Shown: positions 1 to 7,671 of the stretch, piece after piece | Layout: each line of letters starts with the position of its first letter | Position numbering within the stretch: the stretch's first letter is position 1 | Assembly (NCBI GenBank): GCA_047635695.1 | Contig: JBLILN010000002.1 | Coordinates: 57,120-121,119 of the forward strand | DNA: 64,000 nt | Direction of reading: 5' to 3' | Source of the DNA: UBA2136 sp047635695 | Lineage (GTDB): Bacteria; Pseudomonadota; Alphaproteobacteria; UBA2136 | The notes under the pieces: model-generated | The model's database searches: none | Seen by the model: only the letters and a program-made list of their open reading frames with translations | Told to the model about the DNA's origin: nothing | Program-made: the position numbers and the translations under genes

Positions 1-501
1 ACGGCGGCGGTAACCGCTGTTTCTATTAGCGGTATCCCTTGTGATCGATTTACATTCCAAGGCTTTATTCCACGTAAACAGGGAGAACGTGAACGTTTTT
101 TGAATAATTTAGAAAAACGAACAGAAACACAAATTTTTTATGAAGCGCCGCACCGTGTGGTTGAAATGGTAGAAGCATTGGCTAATATATTTCCTGAACG
201 TGCTTGCACTATTGGCCGTGAAATTACAAAGATTCATGAAGAGTTTATACGTGGTACTGTGGCAAGTGTTTTGGAAGATCTTCAAAACAAAGAAGCTATA
301 TTGGGTGAGTTTACAATTATTATGTCTGGCCATAGTGGAGAAGTCGAAATTGACTTTGAAGCGATAGATAAACAAATTATAGAGTTCTTAAAAGCAGGGG
401 AAAGGGCAAAGGCCATTCGAGATGTCATTGCCAAGGAAACAGGTCTTGCAAAAAGTGAAATTTATACGCGCATTTTAGATGTTAAAAAGACCTTCTCATA
501 A
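1..501 (+). CDS. rsmI: 16S rRNA (cytidine-1402-2'-O)-methyltransferase, 3' part
   Basis: RsmI 2'-O-methylates C1402 of 16S rRNA in the decoding centre, using SAM. The reading frame is open from the first base and starts beyond the window. It shows the family's central block: a Ser/Gly-rich stretch ending ISGIPCDRFTFQGFIPRK, then the YEAPHR motif near base 150 and GREITKIHEEFIRG. The last ~130 residues match the family C-terminus, ending in a Lys-rich helix region. An internal ATG at 100 is not the start, because conserved sequence continues upstream of it. The stop is TAA at 499-501. The homology call is confident; the 5' end is not visible. Confidence 0.93.
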   Translation, partial: TAAVTAVSISGIPCDRFTFQGFIPRKQGERERFLNNLEKRTETQIFYEAPHRVVEMVEALANIFPERACTIGREITKIHEEFIRGTVASVLEDLQNKEAILGEFTIIMSGHSGEVEIDFEAIDKQIIEFLKAGERAKAIRDVIAKETGLAKSEIYTRILDVKKTFS

Positions 502-609
502 AGGTAATGTGGCGCGTAAAGCTCAATTTTATATAATGTGACAATTATACATATGGGTATTGTTGTGAGTTTTTAACCGTTCTTGCCTATTTATGCCCCT
601 TATTTTATT

Positions 610-623
610 ATGACGTACATCAA
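610..623. promoter_or_regulatory. candidate FNR/Crp-family half-site pair
   Basis: ATGAC-N4-ATCAA matches the FNR consensus TTGAC/T-N4-ATCAA at 9 of 10 positions. It lies about 40 bp upstream of the ATG of the unknown gene at 663. A single match in an AT-rich spacer is weak evidence. Confidence 0.25.
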
Positions 624-662
624 GAGTTGTAAAAAATAATAATAAAAATATCGGAACTTTAA

Positions 663-1016
663 ATGCGCACCAGAGCCTCAATGGGTAAAATGGTTAATAA
701 GCTCACAAAACGTGAACTGCAAGAATCATTTGCTATTATTGACCGTATCGCTCGTGGATCTAGCCAACCATATACACGTGATTTTGTGCCGCAAATTGTT
801 GCTATGAACAATAACCCTGCGCATATTAACACGTTGCCTGCAGTCGCTCAGCATGAAAATGCCTTCCAAATTAAAGAACAAACGGCAGATAACGTTATCG
901 TGATGCGCAGTAATAGCCAAAGATCACGTTCAGTAAACGCTAGCCCGATTATTTTCCCTGATGCCTTTTATGAATATTTCGAAGTTATCGACAACACGCC
1001 TTCTAAGGTAGGTTAG
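663..1016 (+). CDS. hypothetical protein, 117 aa
   Basis: I do not recognise this protein. It is soluble, with no signal peptide or membrane segment. The N-terminus is basic (MRTRASMGKMVNKLTKRE), the middle is Asn/Ala/Gln-rich, and the end is more aromatic (FPDAFYEYFEVID). It stands alone between rsmI and a strong bidirectional terminator, with about 160 bp of AT-rich upstream sequence that holds a possible FNR-like site. A second ATG seven codons in (MGKMVNKL) could be the true start, because neither has a clear Shine-Dalgarno sequence. The AT-poor third positions and the lack of a competing frame support a real gene. Confidence 0.6.
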   Translation: MRTRASMGKMVNKLTKRELQESFAIIDRIARGSSQPYTRDFVPQIVAMNNNPAHINTLPAVAQHENAFQIKEQTADNVIVMRSNSQRSRSVNASPIIFPDAFYEYFEVIDNTPSKVG

Positions 1017-1052
1017 TCGAGGGAGGGTCGCTCAATCCTCCCCTGTGGATAA

Positions 1053-1080
1053 AAAAAAGCCCCTATTTATGGGGCTTTTT
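1053..1080. terminator. bidirectional intrinsic terminator
   Basis: A GC-rich stem (AGCCCC/GGGGCT, 7-nt loop) is flanked by A-run and T-run. It ends the + gene at 663 and the convergent - gene at 1101. A second stem (GGGAGG/CCTCCC, 1021-1041) lies just before it. Confidence 0.85.
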
Positions 1081-1100
1081 ATTCGATTAAAACAAGTTTG

Positions 1101-1625
1101 TTAAATTGAATGTGAGGCACGTAGTGTCTCCACGTCATTAGAAAGTTTTTCTAATATTGCCATATAACGAATTGTTTTTTTTGTTTCATTTTTTAAAGCT
1201 GCATGTAGTGCCATAACTTTTTCTGATGCTTTATTACTTTTAATTGCGTTTATATAATGTGCTTGTAATTTAAGCATTTTTTCGACTTGTGGAAGCAATG
1301 CGTTATATAATTTATACGCCTTTGCCGGGTTAAAATTTGCATCGTACGATACAAGGTATGCCACGTCGTTATAAAAGTTATTAAGTGCGTATTGCTGTGC
1401 TTTAACAAAAATATCTGTTTTGGCATCTTTCGCCGATTGACCTTTTAGTATCACATTTATTAAAGAGATAGACCAAAATATAGGTGCTCTTTCCTCTTCA
1501 ATAGAAGGTGCGGTGGTAGTTGATTGAACCATAGTCGCAGGGCCAGGTCTTTTTTCAGTTTCAGCAAAAGTAGAAACACTTGTAATGCTCATAACACTTG
1601 CAATGATTAAAGTTTGAATATTCAT
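1101..1625 (-). CDS. hypothetical secreted protein, 174 aa
   Basis: I do not recognise this protein. Residues 1-21 look like a Sec signal peptide with a probable signal peptidase I site after FA (STFA|ETEKR). The remainder is helical and hydrophilic, with many Lys/Ala/Asn and a possible coiled-coil end (IRYMAILEKLSNDVETL), so a periplasmic location is inferred. It is monocistronic: it has its own sigma70-type promoter (TTGTAA-17-TATAAT), a leader hairpin against an AAGGA ribosome site, and a shared terminator at its 3' end. No catalytic motif is visible. Confidence 0.65.
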   Translation of the reverse strand: MNIQTLIIASVMSITSVSTFAETEKRPGPATMVQSTTTAPSIEEERAPIFWSISLINVILKGQSAKDAKTDIFVKAQQYALNNFYNDVAYLVSYDANFNPAKAYKLYNALLPQVEKMLKLQAHYINAIKSNKASEKVMALHAALKNETKKTIRYMAILEKLSNDVETLRASHSI

Positions 1626-1634
1626 AGGTAAATT

Positions 1635-1654
1635 TCCTTAGCGTAGAAAACGCT
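1635..1654 (-). promoter_or_regulatory. leader stem-loop abutting the ribosome-binding site
   Basis: On the - strand the stem AGCGT/ACGCT with loop TTTCT is followed directly by AAGGA and, 9 nt later, the ATG of the 1101 gene. The same arrangement (short stem, TTTC-type loop, AAGGA) occurs before the genes at 34831 and 37736. Confidence 0.45.
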
Positions 1655-1693
1655 GTTGGTGTAAAAGAATAGGTATATTAAGTTTGTATATAA

Positions 1694-1722
1694 ATTATAA
1701 GTACGCTCTTTAGCAATTACAA
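1694..1722 (-). promoter_or_regulatory. sigma70-type promoter of the 1101-1625 gene
   Basis: On the - strand, -35 TTGTAA (1717-1722), a 17-bp spacer and a perfect -10 TATAAT (1694-1699). It implies a leader of about 60 nt. Confidence 0.65.
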
Positions 1723-1741
1723 GCAGATGGATATATTTCAT

Positions 1742-1770
1742 AAAAAAAGAGCCCACAAGGGGCTCTTTAA
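1742..1770 (-). terminator. terminator of spoVR
   Basis: The stem AGAGCCC/GGGCTCT with flanking A/T runs lies just downstream of the SpoVR stop codon on the - strand. Confidence 0.8.
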
Positions 1771-1780
1771 ACGTTCATAA

Positions 1781-3628
1781 CTATTCGTCAGAACTTCGTT
1801 TGCCAAATACGTCGAGTATTCTAGGACAATTAGGCGTTCTTACATCTAATGACGTTAGCTCCACATGGAAGCCTGTGTAATCTTCAATCCCGAGAGATCG
1901 TGGACCACGCAATAAAACGTTGATGTGTTTCATAACTTCCCTAGCGTTTCTCTCTTCTAGAGGCACACCATCTTCTGCTAAATGCTCTAAGCGAAAGACT
2001 TGATCACCTAACGGGTCAAAAGCAACCACATTAATGTTAGGTTGACGCGCACTTAAGCTATATTGCTTGCTTAAACTTTGGCGTATGATTTTAAAGTTTG
2101 AAAATTCGGCATCTTTATTGGCACAGCCAATAAGTGAACCAGAAAATTCAATAAACTTCTTACGACTAGAATCATTGATACTCATCATTTGAAACTTTTT
2201 CGCGATGGCTGGTGATAAAAACTGACGCACAAAATCATCATCACGATGATTTTTCATAACATAGTGAATCGTATCAAGCCAGTCGGTTTCAAGCAAGCAT
2301 GTGGCCTTTCCATCTTTGTAAATGGTGGTGTCTTTGAAGGTTTCGGCATATTGATTTTCATCAAAATACTTTTGCTCTTCAGTAGACTTAGGGCCGTCAG
2401 CAGCAAACATAATGTCTAGATACATTTCCCAACCTAAACGATAAACGTTAAAACCACTATAATAGCGGCTATTATAGGCGGGTTGTGCAACAACACCTGT
2501 ATGACTTGCAAGGATTTCTATTAATTGACCTTCGGTTAAGTAACCTTTTTTCCGTGCAACATGCGCGAGCGCATAATGCCAAAATGTTGCCCAGCCTTCA
2601 TTCATGAGCTGAGTTTGCATTTGTGGATAAAAGTATTGCGAAACTTTACGGGTAATACGCATAATTTCAATCATCCAAGGTGAGCCTTTAACACGTTCAC
2701 TAGCTTGCGCAGCAGGGCTTAGTTTTTCTAGACAGTATAGAAGGTTTTCATGACCTCCACTGCTAAAATCTATTGGCTGCTTTGCTTTGTCGCGTTTACG
2801 TTTAAGACGCTCCTTGTTTGATTTTGCGTCAATCGTTGCAAAAAGATGGTTTGTTGTTGTACCGTCGTCATCGGTGTCGTGCAGTTTTTTCATATGCGCA
2901 ACATCGTCTGCGCTAATGATAGACGGTGAATGACGGTGATAACGATCAACACCATGGCTTTCAACGGCTTTACAACTTGTGATAAACTCATTAACTTCTT
3001 GAACGCCAATGCGTTTTTCAGCAGCAGCAACATAATCATAAGCATATTTTAAGTAGCTTTTAATACTGTCGGCAGCGCTCCAGTCTCTAAACAAGTAATT
3101 GCCTTTAAAAAAGCTATTATGTCCATAACAAGCATGGGCAATAACAAGTGCCATCATAGAAGGTTTGTTGTCTTCCATTAAATAGCTGATACAAGGGTCT
3201 GTGTTTAACACAGTTTCATAGGCAAGGCCCATGTGACCTGCATCATACTTCTTTTTATTGCGCAGATATTCTACCGCGCGGCTATAATGGTTGTTCCAAG
3301 GTGGCATACAAACCGTTGCGTATAAATCTAACATTCTTTTGTTACTTATAACCTGCAACGAGTTTTTGTACGTGTCCAAATTATAATACTTGGCTAAGTC
3401 ACCAAAAACAATGTTCATTTCATGGAGCGATTCAATCGTCCAGTCTTCACCATCTTCAACAAATGGTTTTTTGGCTTCAGGGTAATCATTACATTTTTCC
3501 ATTAATAAGGATAAGAAATGATCGTGCTTTTCGCTTACCTGTAAAATAATAGGCGCTTTCATTTTAAATTCTGGTGGCTCTTCTTCTTGTTGAGCTTTTA
3601 GAATGGGGGGGGATTGATTATGATTCAT
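1781..3628 (-). CDS. spoVR: SpoVR family protein
   Basis: SpoVR is widespread. It is named for a Bacillus spore-cortex gene, but in Gram-negatives it usually lies beside prkA and yeaH, where its biochemical role is not settled. At 615 aa it is longer than the usual ~500 aa, with a hydrophilic N-terminal ~25 residues. Hallmark stretches are visible: a central MNEGWATFWHYALAH and a CYGHNSFFKGNYLF block, both rich in conserved His/Glu/Tyr. The start has a strong GGAGG site 8 nt upstream, itself inside a small CCTT-TTCG-GAGG hairpin. It is divergent from a BFD-like [2Fe-2S] gene. prkA lies at the other end of this window rather than next door. Confidence 0.93.
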   Translation of the reverse strand: MNHNQSPPILKAQQEEEPPEFKMKAPIILQVSEKHDHFLSLLMEKCNDYPEAKKPFVEDGEDWTIESLHEMNIVFGDLAKYYNLDTYKNSLQVISNKRMLDLYATVCMPPWNNHYSRAVEYLRNKKKYDAGHMGLAYETVLNTDPCISYLMEDNKPSMMALVIAHACYGHNSFFKGNYLFRDWSAADSIKSYLKYAYDYVAAAEKRIGVQEVNEFITSCKAVESHGVDRYHRHSPSIISADDVAHMKKLHDTDDDGTTTNHLFATIDAKSNKERLKRKRDKAKQPIDFSSGGHENLLYCLEKLSPAAQASERVKGSPWMIEIMRITRKVSQYFYPQMQTQLMNEGWATFWHYALAHVARKKGYLTEGQLIEILASHTGVVAQPAYNSRYYSGFNVYRLGWEMYLDIMFAADGPKSTEEQKYFDENQYAETFKDTTIYKDGKATCLLETDWLDTIHYVMKNHRDDDFVRQFLSPAIAKKFQMMSINDSSRKKFIEFSGSLIGCANKDAEFSNFKIIRQSLSKQYSLSARQPNINVVAFDPLGDQVFRLEHLAEDGVPLEERNAREVMKHINVLLRGPRSLGIEDYTGFHVELTSLDVRTPNCPRILDVFGKRSSDE

Positions 3629-3681
3629 AAGGTGTACCTCCGAAAAGGAATTGTGGGTAGATAAATAAAGTAGAAGGGTTT

Positions 3682-3711
3682 GTCACGTAAGTGATTGTCA
3701 CGGATTGTGAC
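3682..3711. promoter_or_regulatory. candidate tandem operator between spoVR and the BFD-like gene
   Basis: Two direct copies of GTCAC-N4/5-GTGA lie 15 bp apart (3682-3694 and 3697-3711). The second is a perfect GTCAC-GGATT-GTGAC inverted repeat. They sit 54-83 bp upstream of the spoVR start, in the 249-bp divergent spacer, which holds no gene I can support. A regulator is inferred, not identified. Confidence 0.4.
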
Positions 3712-3877
3712 GTAAAAAATAGGTGTTTCTTCATATATTGTTGTGGGGAGTATACAACTAAAGACATGTGAGTGCAAATGTTTATCATTATTTTTTTTAT
3801 AGATAATTTTGTTTGCTAAATATAGTGGAAAGCACTAAACATGAATTAATTATTTATGACAAAAGAAAGCGCTACCT

Positions 3878-4099
3878 ATGACAGATTCTACACTAGTTTG
3901 TTTTTGCACAGAAAAAACACAGGCCGACGTTAAAGAATTTATTAAAGCGGGTATGAAGCCAAGCGATGAAGTTAACAATGACCTTTTGTATAAAGTACAT
4001 AAATCATTCGCAAATGAAGCCCTTATTGGTCGTTGCTGCGGTTGTATGGACGAAGTTGAGGAAATGATGGTTACTTACAAACAAGGTAAGTGGTCATAA
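3878..4099 (+). CDS. BFD-like [2Fe-2S]-binding protein
   Basis: This small 73-aa protein carries the CxC...CxxC ligand pattern of bacterioferritin-associated ferredoxin-like domains: CFC near residues 8-10 and CCGC at residues 53-56. Family members bind one [2Fe-2S] cluster and act in iron release from bacterioferritin, or as domains of larger redox enzymes. No bacterioferritin is next to it; its neighbours are divergent spoVR and a small membrane gene. No rsxC-like or nitrite-reductase context is present, so the partner is unknown. A ferredoxin role is inferred from the cysteines alone. Confidence 0.8.
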   Translation: MTDSTLVCFCTEKTQADVKEFIKAGMKPSDEVNNDLLYKVHKSFANEALIGRCCGCMDEVEEMMVTYKQGKWS

Positions 4100-4103
4100 T
4101 ACT

Positions 4104-4316
4104 TTAAGGGATAGACAGGCAATAAAAAGTGATTGGGAAGGCGCCAAAAGTAAAAATTGTAATGCCTAACATAATCCAACGCAAATTATCACTATCTCTT
4201 CTTCCATTTCTCCGTGAAAGCCAGCTACCAAAAAGGGCGCCAAATACAAAGTAAAAAACGAAGACAACGCTCCAAATGCCTATGCTGAATACCACGTCTA
4301 TAATTTCTGTTATCAT
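4104..4316 (-). CDS. small membrane protein, 70 aa
   Basis: I do not recognise this protein. Two hydrophobic segments (about residues 5-32 and 47-66) flank a short polar loop, SRRNGRRDSDN, whose Arg residues suggest a cytoplasmic location. An AGGAA site precedes the ATG. It is convergent with the BFD-like gene (4-bp gap) and divergent from the polysaccharide island. The translation is a clean membrane protein, but a gene this short on composition alone is only moderately supported. Confidence 0.55.
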   Translation of the reverse strand: MITEIIDVVFSIGIWSVVFVFYFVFGALFGSWLSRRNGRRDSDNLRWIMLGITIFTFGAFPITFYCLSIP

Positions 4317-4408
4317 GTTTATATTCCTAGTGCTTGAATTTTATCAATTTAATTCTATTAAAAGGCCTTAAAATAATATATCTTATTTTATAATATTTAG
4401 TAATAAAA

Positions 4409-4981
4409 ATGAAAATAAAAATGCAAGTTTTTAAGAGTAAAATTAATGGCGTCTTTGTTGTCGAACCTCAAGTGTTTGGCGATGAACGCGGTTATTTTAT
4501 GGAAAGTTTCAATAAAAGTAAACTTGAAGAAGCTATTGGCTATGACATTGACTTTGTGCAAGACAATGAGTCGATGTCGTCTAAAGGTGTTTTAAGAGGC
4601 TTTGCCTTTCAAAAAGCACCTTATACACAAGCCAAGCTTGTGCGTGTTACAGAAGGCCAATTATTAGACGTTGTTCTCGATATGCGCGCTGACTCAACAA
4701 CTTTTGGTCAATACGCTATTCATAAGTTAAGCGCAAAAAACAAAAAACAAATTTTTATACCACGTGGCGTGGCACATGCCTTTATTACTTTAAGCGAAAC
4801 GGCAACCCTTCAATATAAAGTTGATCATTACTTTAACGCCGCAAGTGAAGCAGGTGTTATTTATAATGACGCAGATTTAAAAATTGACTGGCAAATGGAC
4901 GCATCTGAAATTATCGTTTCAGAAAAAGACTTATCTAGGCCAAACTTCAAACAAGCAGAATATTTTAAAGAGGGTTTTTAA
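4409..4981 (+). CDS. rfbC: dTDP-4-dehydrorhamnose 3,5-epimerase-like protein lacking the catalytic His
   Basis: RmlC/RfbC is a cupin that epimerises dTDP-4-keto-6-deoxyglucose at C3 and C5 in dTDP-rhamnose synthesis. At 190 aa this has family length and family sequence: EPQVFGDERGYFMESFN, GVLRG, QAKLVRVTEG..LDVVLDMR, FIPRGVAHAF and a late QYKVDHYF. The GVLRGLHYQ motif holding the catalytic base reads GVLRGFAFQ (residues 60-68), so the expected His is Ala66. The substitution is unambiguous in the DNA (GGC TTT GCC TTT). It may have lost or changed activity. A second ATG at 4421 (MQVFKSKING) fits the family start better. rfbB follows 3 bp downstream. Confidence 0.88.
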   Translation: MKIKMQVFKSKINGVFVVEPQVFGDERGYFMESFNKSKLEEAIGYDIDFVQDNESMSSKGVLRGFAFQKAPYTQAKLVRVTEGQLLDVVLDMRADSTTFGQYAIHKLSAKNKKQIFIPRGVAHAFITLSETATLQYKVDHYFNAASEAGVIYNDADLKIDWQMDASEIIVSEKDLSRPNFKQAEYFKEGF

Positions 4982-4984
4982 AAC

Positions 4985-6028
4985 ATGAAACACATTCTCG
5001 TTACTGGTGGCGCAGGTTTTATTGGTAGTAATTTCATTCCATACATGTTGGAAAAATATAAAGACTACACCATCGTAAATATTGATGCCCTGACATACGC
5101 GGGCAACACCGACAATGTTCACATTTTAGCTGAAAATAAAAGCCGTTATGTTTTTGTGGCAGGAAATATTTGTGATGAACCTTTGGTGAACAGCCTCTTT
5201 GAAAAATATGATATTCGTGGTGTTTTTCATTTTGCAGCTGAAAGCCACGTCGATAATTCAATTACGGGGCCTAAAGTATTTTTTGAAACAAATGTTATGG
5301 GCACATATAACGTTGTTCATGCCGCTAAAACACATTGGATGGATGCACCTTTTAAGTTTAAAAAGGATTACGAAGATTGCCGTTTCCACCATGTTTCAAC
5401 GGACGAAGTTTACGGCACACTGGGTTATGAAGGTTTGTTTAGCGAAACCACAGCTTACGCACCAAACCCGCCATACGCCGCGTCTAAAGCGGGGGCTGAC
5501 TTTGTGATTCGTAGTTATTTTCACACCTTTGGTATGCCTGTCACTATTTCTAACTGCTCTAATAACTATGGCCCTAACCAGCATGACGAAAAATTTATTC
5601 CTACAGTTATTCGCAGCGCCTTATCGGGTAAAAACATTCCAATTTATGGTACGGGCGCCAATATACGTGACTGGTTATATGTGCTTGACCATGGCAAAGG
5701 CTTGGACAATGTTTTCCACAATGGCCGCATTGGAGAAACATATAATATTGGTTGCTGGAACGAACAAACCAACAATACCATTGTTCACATGATATGTGAC
5801 ACATTAGACCGTCTTAAACCTAAAAGCATAAGCTACAAAGAATTGATAACTTATGTGGAAGACAGGGCAGGGCACGACATGCGTTATGCAATTGATTCTA
5901 CAAAAATTGAAAATGAACTCGGCTGGAAAGCGGACGAAACTTTTGCGGAAGCCTTAGAAGAAACAATAAAATGGTATATACAAAAATATGATACTCAACT
6001 TCATTCAGGACATAGCCAGTCCGCATAA
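4985..6028 (+). CDS. rfbB: dTDP-glucose 4,6-dehydratase
   Basis: RfbB/RmlB converts dTDP-glucose to dTDP-4-keto-6-deoxyglucose, the branch point for many deoxy- and amino-sugars. The 347-aa product is full length. It has the N-terminal Rossmann motif TGGAGFIGS (residues 7-15), a conserved ALTYAGN loop, the STDEVYG signature and the YAASKAG catalytic Tyr/Lys pair of extended short-chain dehydrogenases. It begins 3 bp after the RmlC-like gene and overlaps the following glycosyltransferase by 41 bp, so the genes are co-transcribed. Its substrate would come from RfbA, encoded on the other strand at 13.8-14.7 kb. Confidence 0.96.
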   Translation: MKHILVTGGAGFIGSNFIPYMLEKYKDYTIVNIDALTYAGNTDNVHILAENKSRYVFVAGNICDEPLVNSLFEKYDIRGVFHFAAESHVDNSITGPKVFFETNVMGTYNVVHAAKTHWMDAPFKFKKDYEDCRFHHVSTDEVYGTLGYEGLFSETTAYAPNPPYAASKAGADFVIRSYFHTFGMPVTISNCSNNYGPNQHDEKFIPTVIRSALSGKNIPIYGTGANIRDWLYVLDHGKGLDNVFHNGRIGETYNIGCWNEQTNNTIVHMICDTLDRLKPKSISYKELITYVEDRAGHDMRYAIDSTKIENELGWKADETFAEALEETIKWYIQKYDTQLHSGHSQSA

Positions 6029-7088
6029 CAATGTTATTGCACAGGCGCTCGAAGACGAACCTACGGTTGAACTTAACCTATGGTACTGCATTGATCAGCC
6101 TGAAAAATATGGCTGGAAAGAAAACTTAACCCACGCGGTTAAACCAGCCCATATCTACAACGCAAAAATACCTGACTTTAAATTTATATGGCATTGTCTC
6201 ACAAAAAAATATGAGAAATATCTACTGGTCGGTTGGCAAAATATTAATACGCGCATACTGATAATATTGTTCTTTTTATGCCGCCGTGAATACGCCGTAT
6301 GGTTTGACTGCCCTGAAGATAAATACCCGCGTGGTTTTATTAAAAATACGGTGCGCCTTTTTTTCTATGCATTGTTAAAGCATTCAAAGGTGCATATTTT
6401 TGGTGTCGGGCAAATGACAGTCGACTACTTTAAAAATAAAGGTTTCGCTGAACACAGGCTTAGTAATTTACCTATTTTTACTGATATCTCACAAACCGCC
6501 GCCGACTTCGCTGATAAAAAAGAAGATATACTTAAAAAATATAACATTCAAAATAACAGTTTGTTTTTAACTGCTGGCAGCCGCCTTGTTTTTGAAAAGG
6601 GTTACGATGTTTTGATTAACGCCATAAACCTTTTGCCTATGACATGTAAAAATAATATAAAATGCGTTATTGTGGGTAAAGGCGAAGAAAAAGAAAAACT
6701 CTCTCAAATGATATTGGACTATAAGCTCGAGCAAAATATTATAATGGAGGACTGGTTAGAATTTGACGATTTTAAAGCTTTGGTTGCAAATAGTGACATC
6801 TTCATTCACCCCGCCCGTTATGACGCTTTTGGCGGCACTATTTTTGCCCATACGTTTTCTACGCCTGTACTAGGGAGCATGGGGGCAGGTGCCGCTTATG
6901 ACCGCATTGTAAATGGGAAAAACGGCTATTTATATGAAAATGATGATCCTGCTGCGTTGGCAAAATTAATAGAAAAATGTTTCGTTGAAAAAAGTAAACT
7001 TAAAGATCTAAGTTTAAATGCACGTCAAACAGCTGAAAAATGGTCACCTTTATCTGGCGTTGCTATAATAAATAAAAGGATGAAATAA
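5988..7088 (+). CDS. GT4-like glycosyltransferase
   Basis: This 366-aa protein has the two-domain layout of GT-B glycosyltransferases of family 4. The N-terminus (ILNFIQDIASPHNN) resembles the first strand and loop of this group. The C-terminal half has the start AGSRLVFEKGYDVLINA, VIVGKGEEKEKL, and the donor-binding region IHPARYDAFGGTIFAH followed by GAGAAYDRIVNGKNGYLY. It would add one sugar to a lipid-linked glycan at the inner membrane; donor and acceptor cannot be read from sequence. The ATG at 5988 lies inside rfbB (41-bp overlap). It is preferred because the N-terminal motif is conserved. Confidence 0.85.
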   Translation: MILNFIQDIASPHNNVIAQALEDEPTVELNLWYCIDQPEKYGWKENLTHAVKPAHIYNAKIPDFKFIWHCLTKKYEKYLLVGWQNINTRILIILFFLCRREYAVWFDCPEDKYPRGFIKNTVRLFFYALLKHSKVHIFGVGQMTVDYFKNKGFAEHRLSNLPIFTDISQTAADFADKKEDILKKYNIQNNSLFLTAGSRLVFEKGYDVLINAINLLPMTCKNNIKCVIVGKGEEKEKLSQMILDYKLEQNIIMEDWLEFDDFKALVANSDIFIHPARYDAFGGTIFAHTFSTPVLGSMGAGAAYDRIVNGKNGYLYENDDPAALAKLIEKCFVEKSKLKDLSLNARQTAEKWSPLSGVAIINKRMK

Positions 7089-7089
7089 A

Positions 7090-7671
7090 ATGTTTGAACC
7101 ACAGTTTATTAAAACAAATGAATTACGTGAACTTGGCATTAAATCAGTTGGGGAAAATGTATTAATTTCAAAGGATTGTACTATTGTTGGCCTTGAGAAT
7201 ATTGAAATTGGTGACAATGTTCGGATTGATGGATATTGTACAATTATTGCAAATGGCGATGGCTATTTAAAGTTGGGGTCTAATATACATATAGGTGCAT
7301 ACAGCCTACTCATCGCAGGTGCAGGTATTGTTATGAATGATTTTAGTGGATTATCTCAAGGTGTCAGAATCTATAGCAGAAGTGACGACTATTCAGGCGA
7401 TTTTTTAACAAATCCTACAATTCCAGCTGATTTCTCAAATGTTCAAAGCGGTGAAGTGGTATTAGAAAAGCATGTAATAATCGGAACAGGGACAGTTATA
7501 CTTCCAAATGTAAAAATAAAAGAAGGCTCTGCAGTAGGGGCCTTAAGTCTTGTGTTAAAAAATTTAGATGCATGGCAAATTTATTCAGGCTGCCCAGCAA
7601 AAAGATTAAAGGCACGAAAACGTGATTTATTAGAACTTGAAATATTATATTTAAAGGGGAAAACTAAATGA
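7090..7671 (+). CDS. hexapeptide-repeat (LbH) acyltransferase
   Basis: This 193-aa protein shows the left-handed beta-helix hexapeptide pattern, repeated I-x-I-G-x-x motifs such as IEIGDNVRIDGYCTI, LKLGSNIHIGAYSLL and KHVIIGTGTVILPNVKI. It ends with the SGCPAKRLKARKRD tail common to sugar O/N-acetyltransferases of the maltose/galactoside type. It lies between the glycosyltransferase and a DegT aminotransferase (overlapping the latter's ATG, ATGA). That context favours N-acylation of a nucleotide-linked amino sugar. Its base composition seems more AT-rich than the flanking genes. Confidence 0.82.
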   Translation: MFEPQFIKTNELRELGIKSVGENVLISKDCTIVGLENIEIGDNVRIDGYCTIIANGDGYLKLGSNIHIGAYSLLIAGAGIVMNDFSGLSQGVRIYSRSDDYSGDFLTNPTIPADFSNVQSGEVVLEKHVIIGTGTVILPNVKIKEGSAVGALSLVLKNLDAWQIYSGCPAKRLKARKRDLLELEILYLKGKTK

